59,735 nucleotides of DNA from Nostoc sp. 'Peltigera membranacea cyanobiont' 210A (GCF_002246015.1 NZ_NOLJ01000006.1:485722-545456), one strand, 5' to 3'; positions 27,659-37,168 are shown, numbered from the stretch's first letter. Numbers and translations are program-made. The notes: generated by a model from the letters alone, not told the origin.

Positions 27659-29041
27659 CTATTTTGGACCAAGAAATCGGGTAGCAAAATTTTGCGATCG
27701 CGTCGGTGACAGCGCCCGTGCCTTGAGAATTGCCGCCATCAAGAAGGCGTAAGATAACACTCCAACAACTACTAACAGCAAGGCATTGATCGACCCTGTA
27801 GCATTCCAGAGAGCGTGGAGCGCAGAAGCGCTCAGATAACCAATAGACAGAATTTGCCAACTTCTACTAGGTTTGAGGACAGCCAACCCGATAAAATAAC
27901 CCAAGTAGCCACTATAAGCCATGTGTCCGGCTACAGAGCCTAAAATTCGCGGAATTAGCAGTTGTAAACCTGCAAGTTGACCAGCAGCCCCTATACCCAC
28001 CTGTTGCGTGACATTTTGAGTGATATCAGGCACATATTGACCGAGGGTTTCCAAGAGAGTGAAGCCAACGGCAGAAGCCGTTCCCAGGAGGATACCATCT
28101 AGAGGTTCCCAGATGCCGATGCGTTCTCGCCAAGGTGAAGACAACATTCTACCGATGGCAAAAGCCCCTAGTACAGGTAATGCCTTGAGTAATTCCTCCA
28201 TCAACCCAGCGCCAAAAAACATCCGTACCAGCAGTTCTGTGAAAGTGATAGATTCTTGGGGTGTGGGCAAGCTTCCAGGCAGGATGCCGCGAAATACGAA
28301 AATAAATAGATCCAACAGCGGACTGAGCAAAATCAGGATTGTACCCAATGACGTAGCCATTAGCACCCACCAAGGCTTCTGTTTTCCGCAAAGTTGGTAA
28401 ACAAAATAGTAGGCAGCGAAGGCGATGTAACTTGCTACAATCACTTGATTAGCTTGAGGCCGACCGACTGTAGCGAACATCAGCACCACAAAAATTACGG
28501 TCAGTATTCCCGGTACAAGGTAAGCTTTACTAGTTAAATCTTTACCAGTGGAAATAATTGGAAAAAGCTGGGTGAAGCTAACAGAATCTGGCTGCTTTAA
28601 TTGCGTGTGGTTGTGGTAGTTAGTCGCCGAAGGCAGTGGTGTAATTTGGTTGACTGTTGTCGCCGGGGTCAGTGAGGTATACTCGTGTTCAAAAATGTAT
28701 TGCGGCCCATCAGTACCTAGAGAAATGCGATCGCCTGGGTGCAATTCCTGACATTCATATAAGCGTTGTCCATTCAAATAAGTGCCATTAGCACTATTCA
28801 AGTCACAAAGCACCCAGCTAAATTTGCTATCTGGGGATAGAGAGAGGGGACGAACCACTGCATGACGACGAGATACCATTCGGTACATCATGGCATCCAA
28901 GACAACTTGGCAGCTGGGGTCGCGTCCAATTACCATCTCTTTACTGGGGGGCAGCGAGTAGCGAGATTCTGCTCCCAAAGCTGCCCCATTACCAGACACT
29001 AGCCGCAGAAATGCATTATGTCTTGCGTTTTTGCCTGTCAT
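27659..29041 (-). CDS. FHA-domain PrsW-family intramembrane protease
   Basis: 460 residues. The N-terminal FHA domain (about 25-125) has MVIGRDPSCQVVLDA, MVSRRHAVVRPL and NGTYLNGQRLYECQELHPGD, so phosphothreonine binding looks intact. After a linker come about eight to nine transmembrane segments with the PrsW signature MEELLKALPVL (EExxK, around residue 281), GHMAYSGYLGYFIG and SALHALWNATGS, which supply the conserved Glu and His residues of the family. PrsW cleaves membrane-bound anti-sigma factors in Bacillus; here a phospho-dependent membrane protease is inferred. It converges on the PP2C/CHAT-FHA/unknown run. No sigma or anti-sigma gene is next to it. Confidence 0.9.
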   Translation of the reverse strand: MTGKNARHNAFLRLVSGNGAALGAESRYSLPPSKEMVIGRDPSCQVVLDAMMYRMVSRRHAVVRPLSLSPDSKFSWVLCDLNSANGTYLNGQRLYECQELHPGDRISLGTDGPQYIFEHEYTSLTPATTVNQITPLPSATNYHNHTQLKQPDSVSFTQLFPIISTGKDLTSKAYLVPGILTVIFVVLMFATVGRPQANQVIVASYIAFAAYYFVYQLCGKQKPWWVLMATSLGTILILLSPLLDLFIFVFRGILPGSLPTPQESITFTELLVRMFFGAGLMEELLKALPVLGAFAIGRMLSSPWRERIGIWEPLDGILLGTASAVGFTLLETLGQYVPDITQNVTQQVGIGAAGQLAGLQLLIPRILGSVAGHMAYSGYLGYFIGLAVLKPSRSWQILSIGYLSASALHALWNATGSINALLLVVVGVLSYAFLMAAILKARALSPTRSQNFATRFLGPK

Positions 29042-29477
29042 CGATAAGAAGTGCGTTTCTAAACTAATTCTTCACATAATTTGGCAGCAGGACTAACCTT
29101 AGCCACATTAGCAGCAGCATTGCTAAATCCACTATAGCTTCACTTACTGCTAAGAAATTTAAAATTATTGGTGCAAAATTTCAAATTGTTTCACCTCATG
29201 TAAAGAAGTATTCCATCTGCTGAGAGTTTGCCCTAAAACTGACTTGTTAGGCGGATAAATCAGATTGTCTCAATGCTGTACTTTTGACATCGTAGCTGCA
29301 AATTAAACCTACTGCAATTTATTAAAAAATAGTATTTTTTACTGCATTTAGTTCCATTTCAAAAATATATAATTTTTAGTCGTCTGTTGTCAGTTGTTTT
29401 TACCAAAGCTCTTTTGGAGTAGGGAGTAGGGGAAGAAACTGTTATGAAGTGAACTAAAATATTTCTGGTATCTTATC
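29042..29477. other. Intergenic region, FHA-PrsW gene / DJ-1 gene
   Basis: 436 bp upstream of the minus-strand FHA-PrsW gene. Contains AT-rich stretches suited to a promoter and a GGAGTAGGGAGTAGGGG heptamer block at about 29417-29433. Nothing else supported. Confidence 0.4.
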
Positions 29478-30080
29478 TCAAACAACTGTAGTCAGTTCTG
29501 GGTGTTCAATCTTAGTTCCAAGTACTGTGAGGAATTCTGCTAGCCAATGTGGGTGAGCAGGCCAAGCTGGTGCTGTCACCAAGTTACCATCAACTATTGC
29601 CCGATCGACAGGGATATTAACATAGATTCCTCCAGCACTCTTGATATCTGGGCTACAAGCAGGGTAGCCAGTACATCTTTTGCCTTGCAGTACATCAGCA
29701 GCCGCTAATACCTGCAAGCCGTGGCAGATGGCAGCAATCGGTTTATTCGCTTGGGCAAAGTGACGGGTGATTTCTAGTACCTGCTGATTGAGGCGGATAT
29801 ATTCTGGTGCCCGTCCTCCAGGAATGACTAAGGCATCGTAGGTTGTGGCTTCTACTTCTGCGAAGGTAGCATTTAAAGTAAAATTGTGTCCGGGTTTTTC
29901 ACTGTAAGTCTGGTCTCCTTCAAAGTCATGAATTGCTGTCCGTACCATATCGCCAGCTTTTTTGTCGGGGCAAACTGCGTGGACAGTGTGTCCCACCATT
30001 TGCAATGCCTGGAAAGGAACCATCACTTCATAGTCTTCTACATAGTCGCCAACAAGCATCAAAAGTTTCTTTGCAGCCAT
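29478..30080 (-). CDS. DJ-1/PfpI-family protein
   Basis: 200 residues of the DJ-1/PfpI (class I glutamine amidotransferase-like) superfamily. The nucleophile elbow is Cys119 in AAICHGLQVL, the upstream acidic residue lies in LMLVGDYVEDYEV, and ALVIPGGRAPEYIR is the second loop. TAPAWPAHPHWLAEFL ends the domain. Members include glyoxalase III/deglycases and stress chaperones; the exact activity is uncertain. ATG 30080 has an upstream AGGAGAAC ribosome-binding site on the minus strand (complement of 30090-30097). Single gene. Confidence 0.88.
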   Translation of the reverse strand: MAAKKLLMLVGDYVEDYEVMVPFQALQMVGHTVHAVCPDKKAGDMVRTAIHDFEGDQTYSEKPGHNFTLNATFAEVEATTYDALVIPGGRAPEYIRLNQQVLEITRHFAQANKPIAAICHGLQVLAAADVLQGKRCTGYPACSPDIKSAGGIYVNIPVDRAIVDGNLVTAPAWPAHPHWLAEFLTVLGTKIEHPELTTVV

Positions 30081-30239
30081 ATATTTGTTCTCCTCACCTA
30101 TTAGTCATCAAGAGTTGTTTATAAAGTAAATATTAATTTAGAGTCAGCTTTTTTCGGCGTTAGTTTATATACGAGTTTTTGATACATCACATCAATCACT
30201 GTGCTGTCATGTATCATTTCAGAGTGGCAAGTTAACAAA

Positions 30240-30482
30240 ATGTAATGTATCTTACAAGAACATAGTTAACGCCGTTAATATCATAGCCTCCACAATTCAC
30301 CAGCGCTGCCTTGAGTTGGCTTGGCTGCAAAGCAGGTCGGATAACAAGTTTGTCTGCATAGACGGGATTGGCGATCGCGCAATTTGTGCCGCAATCTGAG
30401 CGCCAGCCGATTCACCTGCTAACACCATACGGTTCGTATTGATAGGGAAGCGTTTCGGATTTTGTTGAAGATAGGCGATCGC
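30240..30482 (-). pseudogene. Alpha/beta hydrolase (esterase) remnant
   Basis: On the minus strand one frame reads AIAYLQQNPKRF, then NRMVLAGESAGAQIAAQIA with the GxSxG nucleophile motif of an esterase. A second frame then continues NPVYADKLVIRPALQPSQLK and AALVNCGGYDI. Together they match one continuous alpha/beta hydrolase sequence broken by a frameshift at about 30375. The N-terminal half and the C-terminal third are missing. It is a decayed gene with no start codon. Confidence 0.8.
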
Positions 30483-30846
30483 AAATCAGCACTGCCTATT
30501 TTGCCTCAGTTTTAGATGAAATTTTTATTGTTAGGTATCTTAATTTGTATAAGATTAATTATTGATTTCGGGTTATGGAGCGCCTAAAAAAGGTTCTGGA
30601 ATCAGGTCACGCTCGAAATTAATATTTTATATTGATTCAGTCAACAATTAACTAGTTGAAGAGGTAAGGATATAGCTGCCAAATATTGGAGACACTCAAG
30701 GGACTTACTTCTGCCTTCAGAATTGTCCTCTTTTTACTACGATTTCCAACAGATGGATATTATCAGAAAAAGGAATGTTACATTACCTAAAAAATAGGGA
30801 ATCCTAGATTTAAGAAGCAAGCAAATCTATTAGTCAGTTAGACAGG

Positions 30847-32997
30847 ATGAACTTTCAAGAGCAAGGCATTGAATCCGGTAAAAATTTTCCTGTAAACCAA
30901 GTGCTAAAAGTTGATGAAGTCAGTAGAAATGGTCAGAAAATTGAACATCAATTACTAGAGCAAGATTTGAAACAGTTGCAAGATAAATTTTTATTACTTA
31001 TAGAACGTAATCCTTTACCTTTAATTGAGTGGAATACAGCATTTCAAGTAATACAATGGAATCCGGCTGCTGAACAACTATTTGGATACAGCAAAAGTGA
31101 AGTACTCGGTTGTCAGTTACCAGAAATAATTGTGCCAGAAAGTGAGAGAGTACAAGTCATCAAAATAATGGAGTTATTAATTGAAGAGAAAGTGGGAGGT
31201 AATAATCTTAGTAAGAACCTGACAAAACATAGAAGAGTGATTATTTGTGATTGGTGTCACACTCCGATAACTAACGTTGATGGCAAGGTAATTAGTATTG
31301 TCTCAACAGTGCAGGATATTACAAAAGTAAAATCTTTTGAAAGCGCTCTGCGCGAAAACGAAAAGACCTATCAGCAAATTCTTGATGCAATTACAGATAT
31401 GGTGCTGGTTAAAGGTGCTAAATCTCGAATTATTTGGGCAAATAAGGCATTCCGTGATTATTACGGTATGAATGAGGAACAGCTTCAAAATATGATTGAT
31501 GCACCCTTCAGCGAAGCAGATCATACCCTGCAATACATCAAAGATGATGCTTACGTATTTGAAACTGGACAGACCCTAGAAATTCCCCAAGAGCCAGTAA
31601 CTCGTTACGATGGGGAAGTACGCCTATTCCATACAATCAAATCTGCTATCCGTAACGAACTAGGTCAAACGATCATGACTGTTGGTGTAGCTCGTGATAT
31701 TAGTGAGCATAAACAAGCTCAGAAAGAACAGGCGAAGTTGTTGGCAATTCTAGAAGCAGCACCAGACTTTATCAGCACTGCTGACTTAACTGGGCGGGTT
31801 CTTTACTTTAATAAAGCAGCCCGCAAAATATTAGAACTGGGGGAAAAAGAATCTCTTCAGGAGAGAAATTTGTGCCAAAATCATCCGAAATGGGCAAATG
31901 ACATTATCCAGAATCAAGGATTACCAGAATCAGTTCGAGTCGGTGATTGGGTGGGGGAAACGGCTCTTTTAAAAGCAGATGGACGAGAAATTCCCATATC
32001 CCAACTGATTATTGCTCACAAATCACCTGATGGAAAAGTTGAATATTTCTCAACGCTCGCCAGGGATATCAGCGAACTCAAAGCTGCGGAAGAAACTTTA
32101 GTGCAAAAAGCGGAAGATTTAGAATGCGCTCTTAAAGAACTCCAAAGCACCCAAGCTCATTTGCTCCAAAGCGAAAAAATGTCTTCTATTGGTCAATTGG
32201 TTGCTGGAGTTGCTCACGAAATCAATAATCCTACAAGCTTCATCTACAGCAACATTCAGCCTGCTAACGAATACATTAACGATTTGCTGCTTTTGATTGA
32301 GCTTTACCAAGAACATTATCCTAATCCGGTCAAGGTCATTCAAGAACAGATAGAAGCTATTGACCTAGAATTTTTAATGGCGGATTTGCCCAAGTTACTC
32401 TCGTCAATGAAAATGGGGGCAGAGCGAATTAAACAAATTGTTCTTTCATTGCGAAATTTCTCCCGTATGGATGAAGCGGAATGTAAAGCCGTGGATATTC
32501 ACTTAGGGATTGATAGTACTTTAGTAATTCTAGAACATCGCCTCAAGGCACAACATAACCGTCCAGCAATAGAAATTATCAAGGAATATGGCAAGCTACC
32601 TTTAGTAGAATGCTATGCCGGCCAGCTCAATCAAGTTTTTATGAACATTCTGGTTAATGCTTTAGATGCACTAGAACAACGGGATGCAAAGCGGTCTATT
32701 GAACAGATGCAAGAAGCACCAAGTACTATCCGTATTTGTACACAAGTATCTCCTCATGGGAAGGTCGTGATTCGGTTTGTTGATAATGGAGTAGGAATAC
32801 CAGAGAATGTACTAAAAAGATTGTTTGATCCCTTTTTTACGACTAAGCCAGTAGGGATAGGTACAGGGTTAGGGTTATCAATTAGCTATCAGATTATAGT
32901 AGAGAAGCACAAAGGAAAACTTACGTGTTTATCAATAGCAGAACAAGGGGCTGAGTTTCAAATTGAGATTCCTATTAGCTTGCCTTTAGGAGACTAA
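30847..32997 (+). CDS. PAS-domain sensor histidine kinase
   Basis: 716 residues, cytoplasmic (no membrane span). Three PAS domains can be traced: about 45-165 (NPLPLIEWNTAFQVIQWN), 170-290 (ILDAITDMVLVKGAKS) and 298-420 (ILEAAPDFISTADLTGRVLY). A short coiled coil (QKAEDLECALKELQSTQAHL) leads into the phosphoacceptor helix with His457 in LVAGVAHEINNPTSF. The HATPase domain shows NQVFMNILVNALDALEQ (N box), VDNGVGIPENVL (G1), FDPFFTTKPVGIGTGLGLS (F and G2). No response regulator is adjacent, so it is an orphan kinase. Location just upstream of narM/narB is suggestive only. Confidence 0.92.
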   Translation: MNFQEQGIESGKNFPVNQVLKVDEVSRNGQKIEHQLLEQDLKQLQDKFLLLIERNPLPLIEWNTAFQVIQWNPAAEQLFGYSKSEVLGCQLPEIIVPESERVQVIKIMELLIEEKVGGNNLSKNLTKHRRVIICDWCHTPITNVDGKVISIVSTVQDITKVKSFESALRENEKTYQQILDAITDMVLVKGAKSRIIWANKAFRDYYGMNEEQLQNMIDAPFSEADHTLQYIKDDAYVFETGQTLEIPQEPVTRYDGEVRLFHTIKSAIRNELGQTIMTVGVARDISEHKQAQKEQAKLLAILEAAPDFISTADLTGRVLYFNKAARKILELGEKESLQERNLCQNHPKWANDIIQNQGLPESVRVGDWVGETALLKADGREIPISQLIIAHKSPDGKVEYFSTLARDISELKAAEETLVQKAEDLECALKELQSTQAHLLQSEKMSSIGQLVAGVAHEINNPTSFIYSNIQPANEYINDLLLLIELYQEHYPNPVKVIQEQIEAIDLEFLMADLPKLLSSMKMGAERIKQIVLSLRNFSRMDEAECKAVDIHLGIDSTLVILEHRLKAQHNRPAIEIIKEYGKLPLVECYAGQLNQVFMNILVNALDALEQRDAKRSIEQMQEAPSTIRICTQVSPHGKVVIRFVDNGVGIPENVLKRLFDPFFTTKPVGIGTGLGLSISYQIIVEKHKGKLTCLSIAEQGAEFQIEIPISLPLGD

Positions 32998-33034
32998 GAA
33001 AACGATAATTCAACAAGTGTGGTCGAATGGCAAA

Positions 33035-33487
33035 TTAAACCAGATGAAATTCTGCGATCGCTCTAGGAAAATTTTTGTTTTCATGTCCTGGCTGGCTGAG
33101 TTTAATCAAGGCAAAACGCTGTAAAGGCGTTAAAGTTGCCCAATTTTGCTGTGTCAGGGTTACACCTATTTCTTGAGCTTTTTCCTGAAGGCTAGCTGGT
33201 ACAGTGGCAGAGTCTAGCCATGCAGGATGAGGCTCGATGGGCAATTTTTTAGCTGGTACACCTGTGCGTTGTATGATTAATTGCTCTATATGCTCGCGGT
33301 AAGACTGAATTTCCGTTTCTGTAGTGCAAGGTAATTCGACTAAAGCTTGCCGTTCATCTGTCGTCATTTGATTCCAGTCAGGCAATTTTAGCTTGATGCC
33401 ACAGGTATCTAATTTGCAACGCACCTGCATCGGTATACAGCGCAGAGAATCAACAAAGTCTGCTTCAAATTGAAAAAAATCTGTCAT
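33035..33487 (-). CDS. narM: Nitrate reductase associated protein NarM
   Basis: 150 residues. FFQFEADFVDSLRCIPMQVR and CKLDTCGIKLKLPDWNQM, the later EIGVTLTQQNWATLTPLQRF and FALIKLSQPGHENKNFP, fit the nitrate-reductase-associated protein family. In Synechococcus NarM is needed for active nitrate reductase, probably for maturation. Its location 1.1 kb downstream of narB on the same strand supports the call. The start ATG 33487 lies 60 bp below the PsiE-family gene. No NtcA site was found directly upstream, so it may be read from further up. A gene unique to cyanobacteria and a few other bacteria. Confidence 0.75.
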   Translation of the reverse strand: MTDFFQFEADFVDSLRCIPMQVRCKLDTCGIKLKLPDWNQMTTDERQALVELPCTTETEIQSYREHIEQLIIQRTGVPAKKLPIEPHPAWLDSATVPASLQEKAQEIGVTLTQQNWATLTPLQRFALIKLSQPGHENKNFPRAIAEFHLV

Positions 33488-33546
33488 AAGAAAGTATTTG
33501 AAATTAGCTCATTATACTGTTGCCTGTTGCCTCCTGCCTCCTTCAA

Positions 33547-34014
33547 TTAACTTGCATCTTTTGAATTACTGACACGAATTATCAAATAACTAATTGATAA
33601 GGCAAGAATAGCTACACCTAAACCAATTATATCAAGACCTCCAATTTTTTCTAAGTCAAGAATAATAATTTTTCTGGCAACGGCAATTAAAGAAGTGACA
33701 ATAACTAATTCAACTTGAAAAACGTGTCTTCGTAAATAGGCTGTAATATTTTCTAAAATTTCTAAGGCAATTAAAATATTTAAAAATAAACCGAAAACCT
33801 TATATAGGGTTGTGTTAAACTTCCCATAAGGTATTGTAAATAATTCTTTAAAAATAAAGACTCCTAAATCTGCGATCGCTACCAAAATTACGACCACCAT
33901 AAAAATAGATAGAACTTTAGAAACTAGCACTTCTATGTTTTCAATGATGTGCATAAAGTTCTCATCTTTGGTAGCCCCTAGTATTTCCCTCAGTAACTTT
34001 TTCATCTGCTGCAC
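33547..34014 (-). CDS. PsiE-family membrane protein
   Basis: 155 residues with four hydrophobic segments (about 35-57, 73-92, 100-118, 128-147). Sequence such as VLSIFMVVVILVAIADLGVF and ILIALEILENITAYLR, RRHVFQVELVIVTSLIAVAR match the phosphate-starvation-inducible PsiE family, small inner-membrane proteins with no established function. It lies between narB and narM on the same strand, separated from narB by a 538-bp spacer with a MITE. Whether it has a role in nitrate assimilation is unknown. A second ATG at 34005 is possible. Confidence 0.75.
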   Translation of the reverse strand: MQQMKKLLREILGATKDENFMHIIENIEVLVSKVLSIFMVVVILVAIADLGVFIFKELFTIPYGKFNTTLYKVFGLFLNILIALEILENITAYLRRHVFQVELVIVTSLIAVARKIIILDLEKIGGLDIIGLGVAILALSISYLIIRVSNSKDAS

Positions 34015-34177
34015 CCGATTTTTAAATAAAATAAAATCCCATAGATAAATCTAGAGGATTAAAAATAATTCGTAATTCGTAATTAAGTTTTTCAACTCTT
34101 TGACCCTGGCAAAAAACTTGCTGATGGCCTAGCTCTCTAGACTGGAACCGCCAGAATTTCTTAAAAAAAGATGTCTG

Positions 34178-34324
34178 ATATCATGTCCGCATAATTAGTT
34201 ATGCTAACCACAGTCATTACACCCCACCCGCAACCCCTCCCCGCTCTTCGGGAGGGGAGACAAAGCGTAGCTTTGGCGGGGTGGGGTTCTTCGGGTTTAA
34301 TAAGCAATCAAGCGGACATGATAT
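34178..34324. mobile_element. 147-bp MITE-like element
   Basis: Perfect 13-bp terminal inverted repeats ATATCATGTCCGC (34178-34190) and GCGGACATGATAT (34312-34324). Inside is a second GC-rich inverted pair (ACCCCACCCGC ... GCGGGGTGGGGT). No target duplication can be seen and no coding capacity. It fills part of the 538-bp narB-psiE spacer; the remainder is AT-rich with no gene. Confidence 0.7.
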
Positions 34325-34552
34325 GACAATTTTTTGTAAGTTTCTATGCTTTTTTATTCTTTATCCATAGCTAAAATAAACTCTAGTAAAACCTCTTACT
34401 TATTGCTAGAATTTTACCTCTTTAGATATAGTAATTGGTAACAGTCAAAATTAGAGAGTTATAAAAAATGATAATAACTATTGACTATTAATTATTGACA
34501 AAATTACCTATTGCTGGTTGTAAATTAACACTTTCGAGCTACACTTGGCAGC

Positions 34553-36787
34553 TTACCATTGTGAGGACTGGAGTTGATAATCTTTGATGGGAACTTCCAC
34601 CGAAATTGGTATCAACTGCACAGCACAGGCTTTTAATTCTGGTTGCAGCGAATCGGGGCAAGATTCTGGATGGGTGAGGGCGTTGGCTTCGGCATTATCT
34701 GCCCACAGCGAACCCCAGTGCATAGGGACAAAAACTGTACCAGGTGCGATCGCTTTTGTCACTTTAGCAGGAAACTTCGCTTTACCCCGACGCGATCGCA
34801 CTTCTATATACTGGTTATCTAGAATACCTAGCCGAGCAGCATCACGCGGATGAATTTCGATAAACGGTTCGGGATGCATTTTGCAAATTTTTTCAATTCG
34901 ACCGGTACGTGTCTGCGTATGCCAGTGTCCGTAAAGTCTTCCATTAGTTAGCACAAACGGATAATCTGGGTCTGGCGGTTCTGCCAATCCCTTGGAGTAA
35001 TATGCCCCAAATCGAGCGCGTCCATCAGGGGTGTGGAAGCGCAAGTTAGTGTATAAACGTTTCCCAGAGCAATTGGTAGATGCTTCGCCCCCTGCTTCCC
35101 CTGCTTCCCCTGCTCCTCTGCTCCCCCGGCTCTCTTCAGGATGAGGCCATTGAGTAGGCCCTTGTGTCTGTAATTGCGTGTGACTGATACCTGTCATATC
35201 GCAGGGGCGATTTTTAGTTAGTTTGACAAACTCAGCGTAAACTTCAGCAGAGTTAGCAAAGGCAAATTCTCTCTCAAAACCTAACCTACGTCCAACTTCG
35301 GCAAAAATTTCCCAATCGGCTTTAGCTTCTCTTGGCGGTTGGCGAAATGCTGAACACAGAGTTACTACGCGTTCAGAATTTGTCATCACGCCAGTTTTTT
35401 CACCCCACTGGGCTGCTGGTAGTAGAACGTGAGCATAGGCAGAAGTTTCTGTGGGATAGTATGCGTCTTGGTAAATGGTGAAAGGCGATCGCAACAATGC
35501 CTTTTTAGTCCGCTCTAAATCTGGCATACTTACAGCTGGGTTGGTAGCTGCAATCCACAGTAACTCTACAGCATCATTTTCCAACCCAGTAATCATGTCC
35601 CAAGCAGTCAAACCGGGATTGGGTGAAATTTGTCCCGGTTTGAGTTCCCAAAACTCCTCAACTTCTGCACGGTGCTGCGGATTTTTCACCGCCCGATAAC
35701 CTGGTAATAAATGCGCCAAACCTCCGGCTTCCCGTCCTCCCATCGCGTTCGGCTGACCAGTGAGGGAAAAAGGGCCAGCCCCAGGTTTGCCAATCTGTCC
35801 AGTCATTAGGTGCAGGTTAATAATTGTTCTTACCTTAGCCGTTCCTTCTGAGGATTGATTTACACCCATTGACCACAAAGACAGTACGCGCTGCGATTCA
35901 CCCCAATAGCGAGCTGCTGTTTCTAAATCTTCAATGCTGATTCCACATTGACGAGCCACCACTTCTGGTGGATAGTGGCGAATAACCTCAGCATAAGCGG
36001 GAAAGTTGCTGGTGCAGTCGTCCATGAACATGGTGTCAATGTAGTTCCAGCGCATCAACAAGTGGGCGATGCCGTTTAACAAGTCGATATCTGTACCGGG
36101 ACGAATGGCTAAATGCAAGTCGGCGGCTTCTGCGGTTGGTGTGCGACGGGGATCAACCACAATCATTTTGACTTTGCGGTTCTTTTTGTGATACTTTTCC
36201 AGTCGATTGAAAACGATGGGGTGACATTCAGCTGTATTAGTACCAATTAAAAATGCACAGTCGGTTAACTCCAAGTCTTCGTAACAGCATGGGGGGCCAT
36301 CTGAGCCAAAGCTTTGAATGTACCCAGCCACAGCACTAGACATACATAAGCGAGAGTTGGCATCAAAATTATTAGTACCCAGACAGCCTTTCATGAGTTT
36401 CTGGGCGATGTAATAATCCTCAGTTTGGAACTGACCGGAACCATACATACATAAGGCTTCTGGCCCTTGGGTGAAGCGGATAGTTTGAATACGTTTGGTG
36501 ATGAGATCGAAAGCTTCATCCCAACTAACGCGGCGAAACTCTTGATCTAAGGAGTCTCGCACCATTGGGTAATGTAATCTATTTTTATCTAAAGATTCTG
36601 CGATCGTTGCGCCTTTGACGCAAACCATTCCCTGACTGGATGGATGGGTTTTATCGCCGCGCACCCGCCAAGTTGGAGTTCCTTGGCTATCTCGATTAGT
36701 TGCTTTGCCAAGTTGGGCTGGAGGTGAAACTTCTAGTCCACAGCCAACACCACAGTAGGGACAGAGAGTTTTGGTAAATTCACTCAT
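34553..36787 (-). CDS. narB: Ferredoxin-dependent assimilatory nitrate reductase
   Basis: 744 residues, molybdenum bis-MGD enzyme reducing nitrate to nitrite with ferredoxin. The [4Fe-4S] ligands are Cys9, Cys12, Cys16 (LCPYCGVGCG) and the Cys in GMVCVKG. The molybdenum-ligand cysteine lies in DANSRLCMSSAVAGY. MIVVDPRRTPTAEAADLHL, TGQPNAMGGREAGG and PMHWGSLWADNAEAN are cofactor-binding. Residues about 551-572 (ESRGSRGAGEAGEAGGEAS) form a Gly/Ala/Glu-rich stretch encoded by a GCTTCCCCT-type tandem repeat, which looks like an in-frame repeat insertion. Third gene of the nirA-nrtP-narB run. ATG 36787 is the start; the 496-bp spacer to nrtP holds a MITE. Confidence 0.97.
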   Translation of the reverse strand: MSEFTKTLCPYCGVGCGLEVSPPAQLGKATNRDSQGTPTWRVRGDKTHPSSQGMVCVKGATIAESLDKNRLHYPMVRDSLDQEFRRVSWDEAFDLITKRIQTIRFTQGPEALCMYGSGQFQTEDYYIAQKLMKGCLGTNNFDANSRLCMSSAVAGYIQSFGSDGPPCCYEDLELTDCAFLIGTNTAECHPIVFNRLEKYHKKNRKVKMIVVDPRRTPTAEAADLHLAIRPGTDIDLLNGIAHLLMRWNYIDTMFMDDCTSNFPAYAEVIRHYPPEVVARQCGISIEDLETAARYWGESQRVLSLWSMGVNQSSEGTAKVRTIINLHLMTGQIGKPGAGPFSLTGQPNAMGGREAGGLAHLLPGYRAVKNPQHRAEVEEFWELKPGQISPNPGLTAWDMITGLENDAVELLWIAATNPAVSMPDLERTKKALLRSPFTIYQDAYYPTETSAYAHVLLPAAQWGEKTGVMTNSERVVTLCSAFRQPPREAKADWEIFAEVGRRLGFEREFAFANSAEVYAEFVKLTKNRPCDMTGISHTQLQTQGPTQWPHPEESRGSRGAGEAGEAGGEASTNCSGKRLYTNLRFHTPDGRARFGAYYSKGLAEPPDPDYPFVLTNGRLYGHWHTQTRTGRIEKICKMHPEPFIEIHPRDAARLGILDNQYIEVRSRRGKAKFPAKVTKAIAPGTVFVPMHWGSLWADNAEANALTHPESCPDSLQPELKACAVQLIPISVEVPIKDYQLQSSQW
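35082..35140. repeat. In-frame tandem repeat inside narB
   Basis: About 60 bp of CCTGCTTCCC and CTGCTCCTCTGCTCCCC units inside the narB frame. The sequence is like the GCAGGGGG/GGAGCAGG heptamer arrays found in spacers of this window, but here it is read through as Gly-Ala-Glu. Confidence 0.75.
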
Positions 36788-37012
36788 GGCAATTGTACGA
36801 TTTTGTTATTTTGATTGTGCAACCTCAGATGTAGCGCCAGGTTGAGAAATTTGTGTGTTATGCAAAAATTGCTAGAAAGTTTAATTTATCGAACCACAGA
36901 GACGCAGAGAGCGCAGAGAGAAGAAAAAGAGGTTTTCATGAATTTTGATATAGCATTTCTCGAATGGAAGCAATACATTTTGACCCCACTTCCATTCTTC
37001 TCTCCTTTTAGG

Positions 37013-37168
37013 CTACGGTGTATACACAAGTCTTAAATAGCTGATTAACCAAGGTTTTACCCCACCCTAACCCTCCCCGATATATTGGGGAGGGAACTAG
37101 ATTTCTTGTTTCCCCCCAATATATCGGGGAGATTAAGGGGGATAATTCGACTTCTGTGTACACCGTAG
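37013..37168. mobile_element. 156-bp MITE with 11-bp target duplication between nrtP and narB
   Basis: Outer inverted repeats CTACGGTGTATACACAAGTC and the complement of CTACGGTGTACACAGAAGTC (18 of 20 matching) bound the element. Perfect direct repeats CTCCTTTTAGG lie at 37002-37012 and 37169-37179. Inside is a hairpin of CCCCGATATATTGGGG and its complement region CCCCCAATATATCGGGG. No coding capacity. Just upstream (36893-36925) is a CCACAGAGACGCAGAGAGCG repeat. Confidence 0.88.

Noticed and set aside
27420..27752. Open frames with ACTACGCTCAG repeats
   Set aside because: Cover interspersed palindromic repeats and the antisense of the FHA-PrsW C terminus; no support as genes.
32851..32864. 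Perfect GTA-N8-TAC (GTAGGGATAGGTAC)
   Set aside because: It lies inside the histidine kinase coding region with no -10 box and no gene start nearby, so it is treated as chance.
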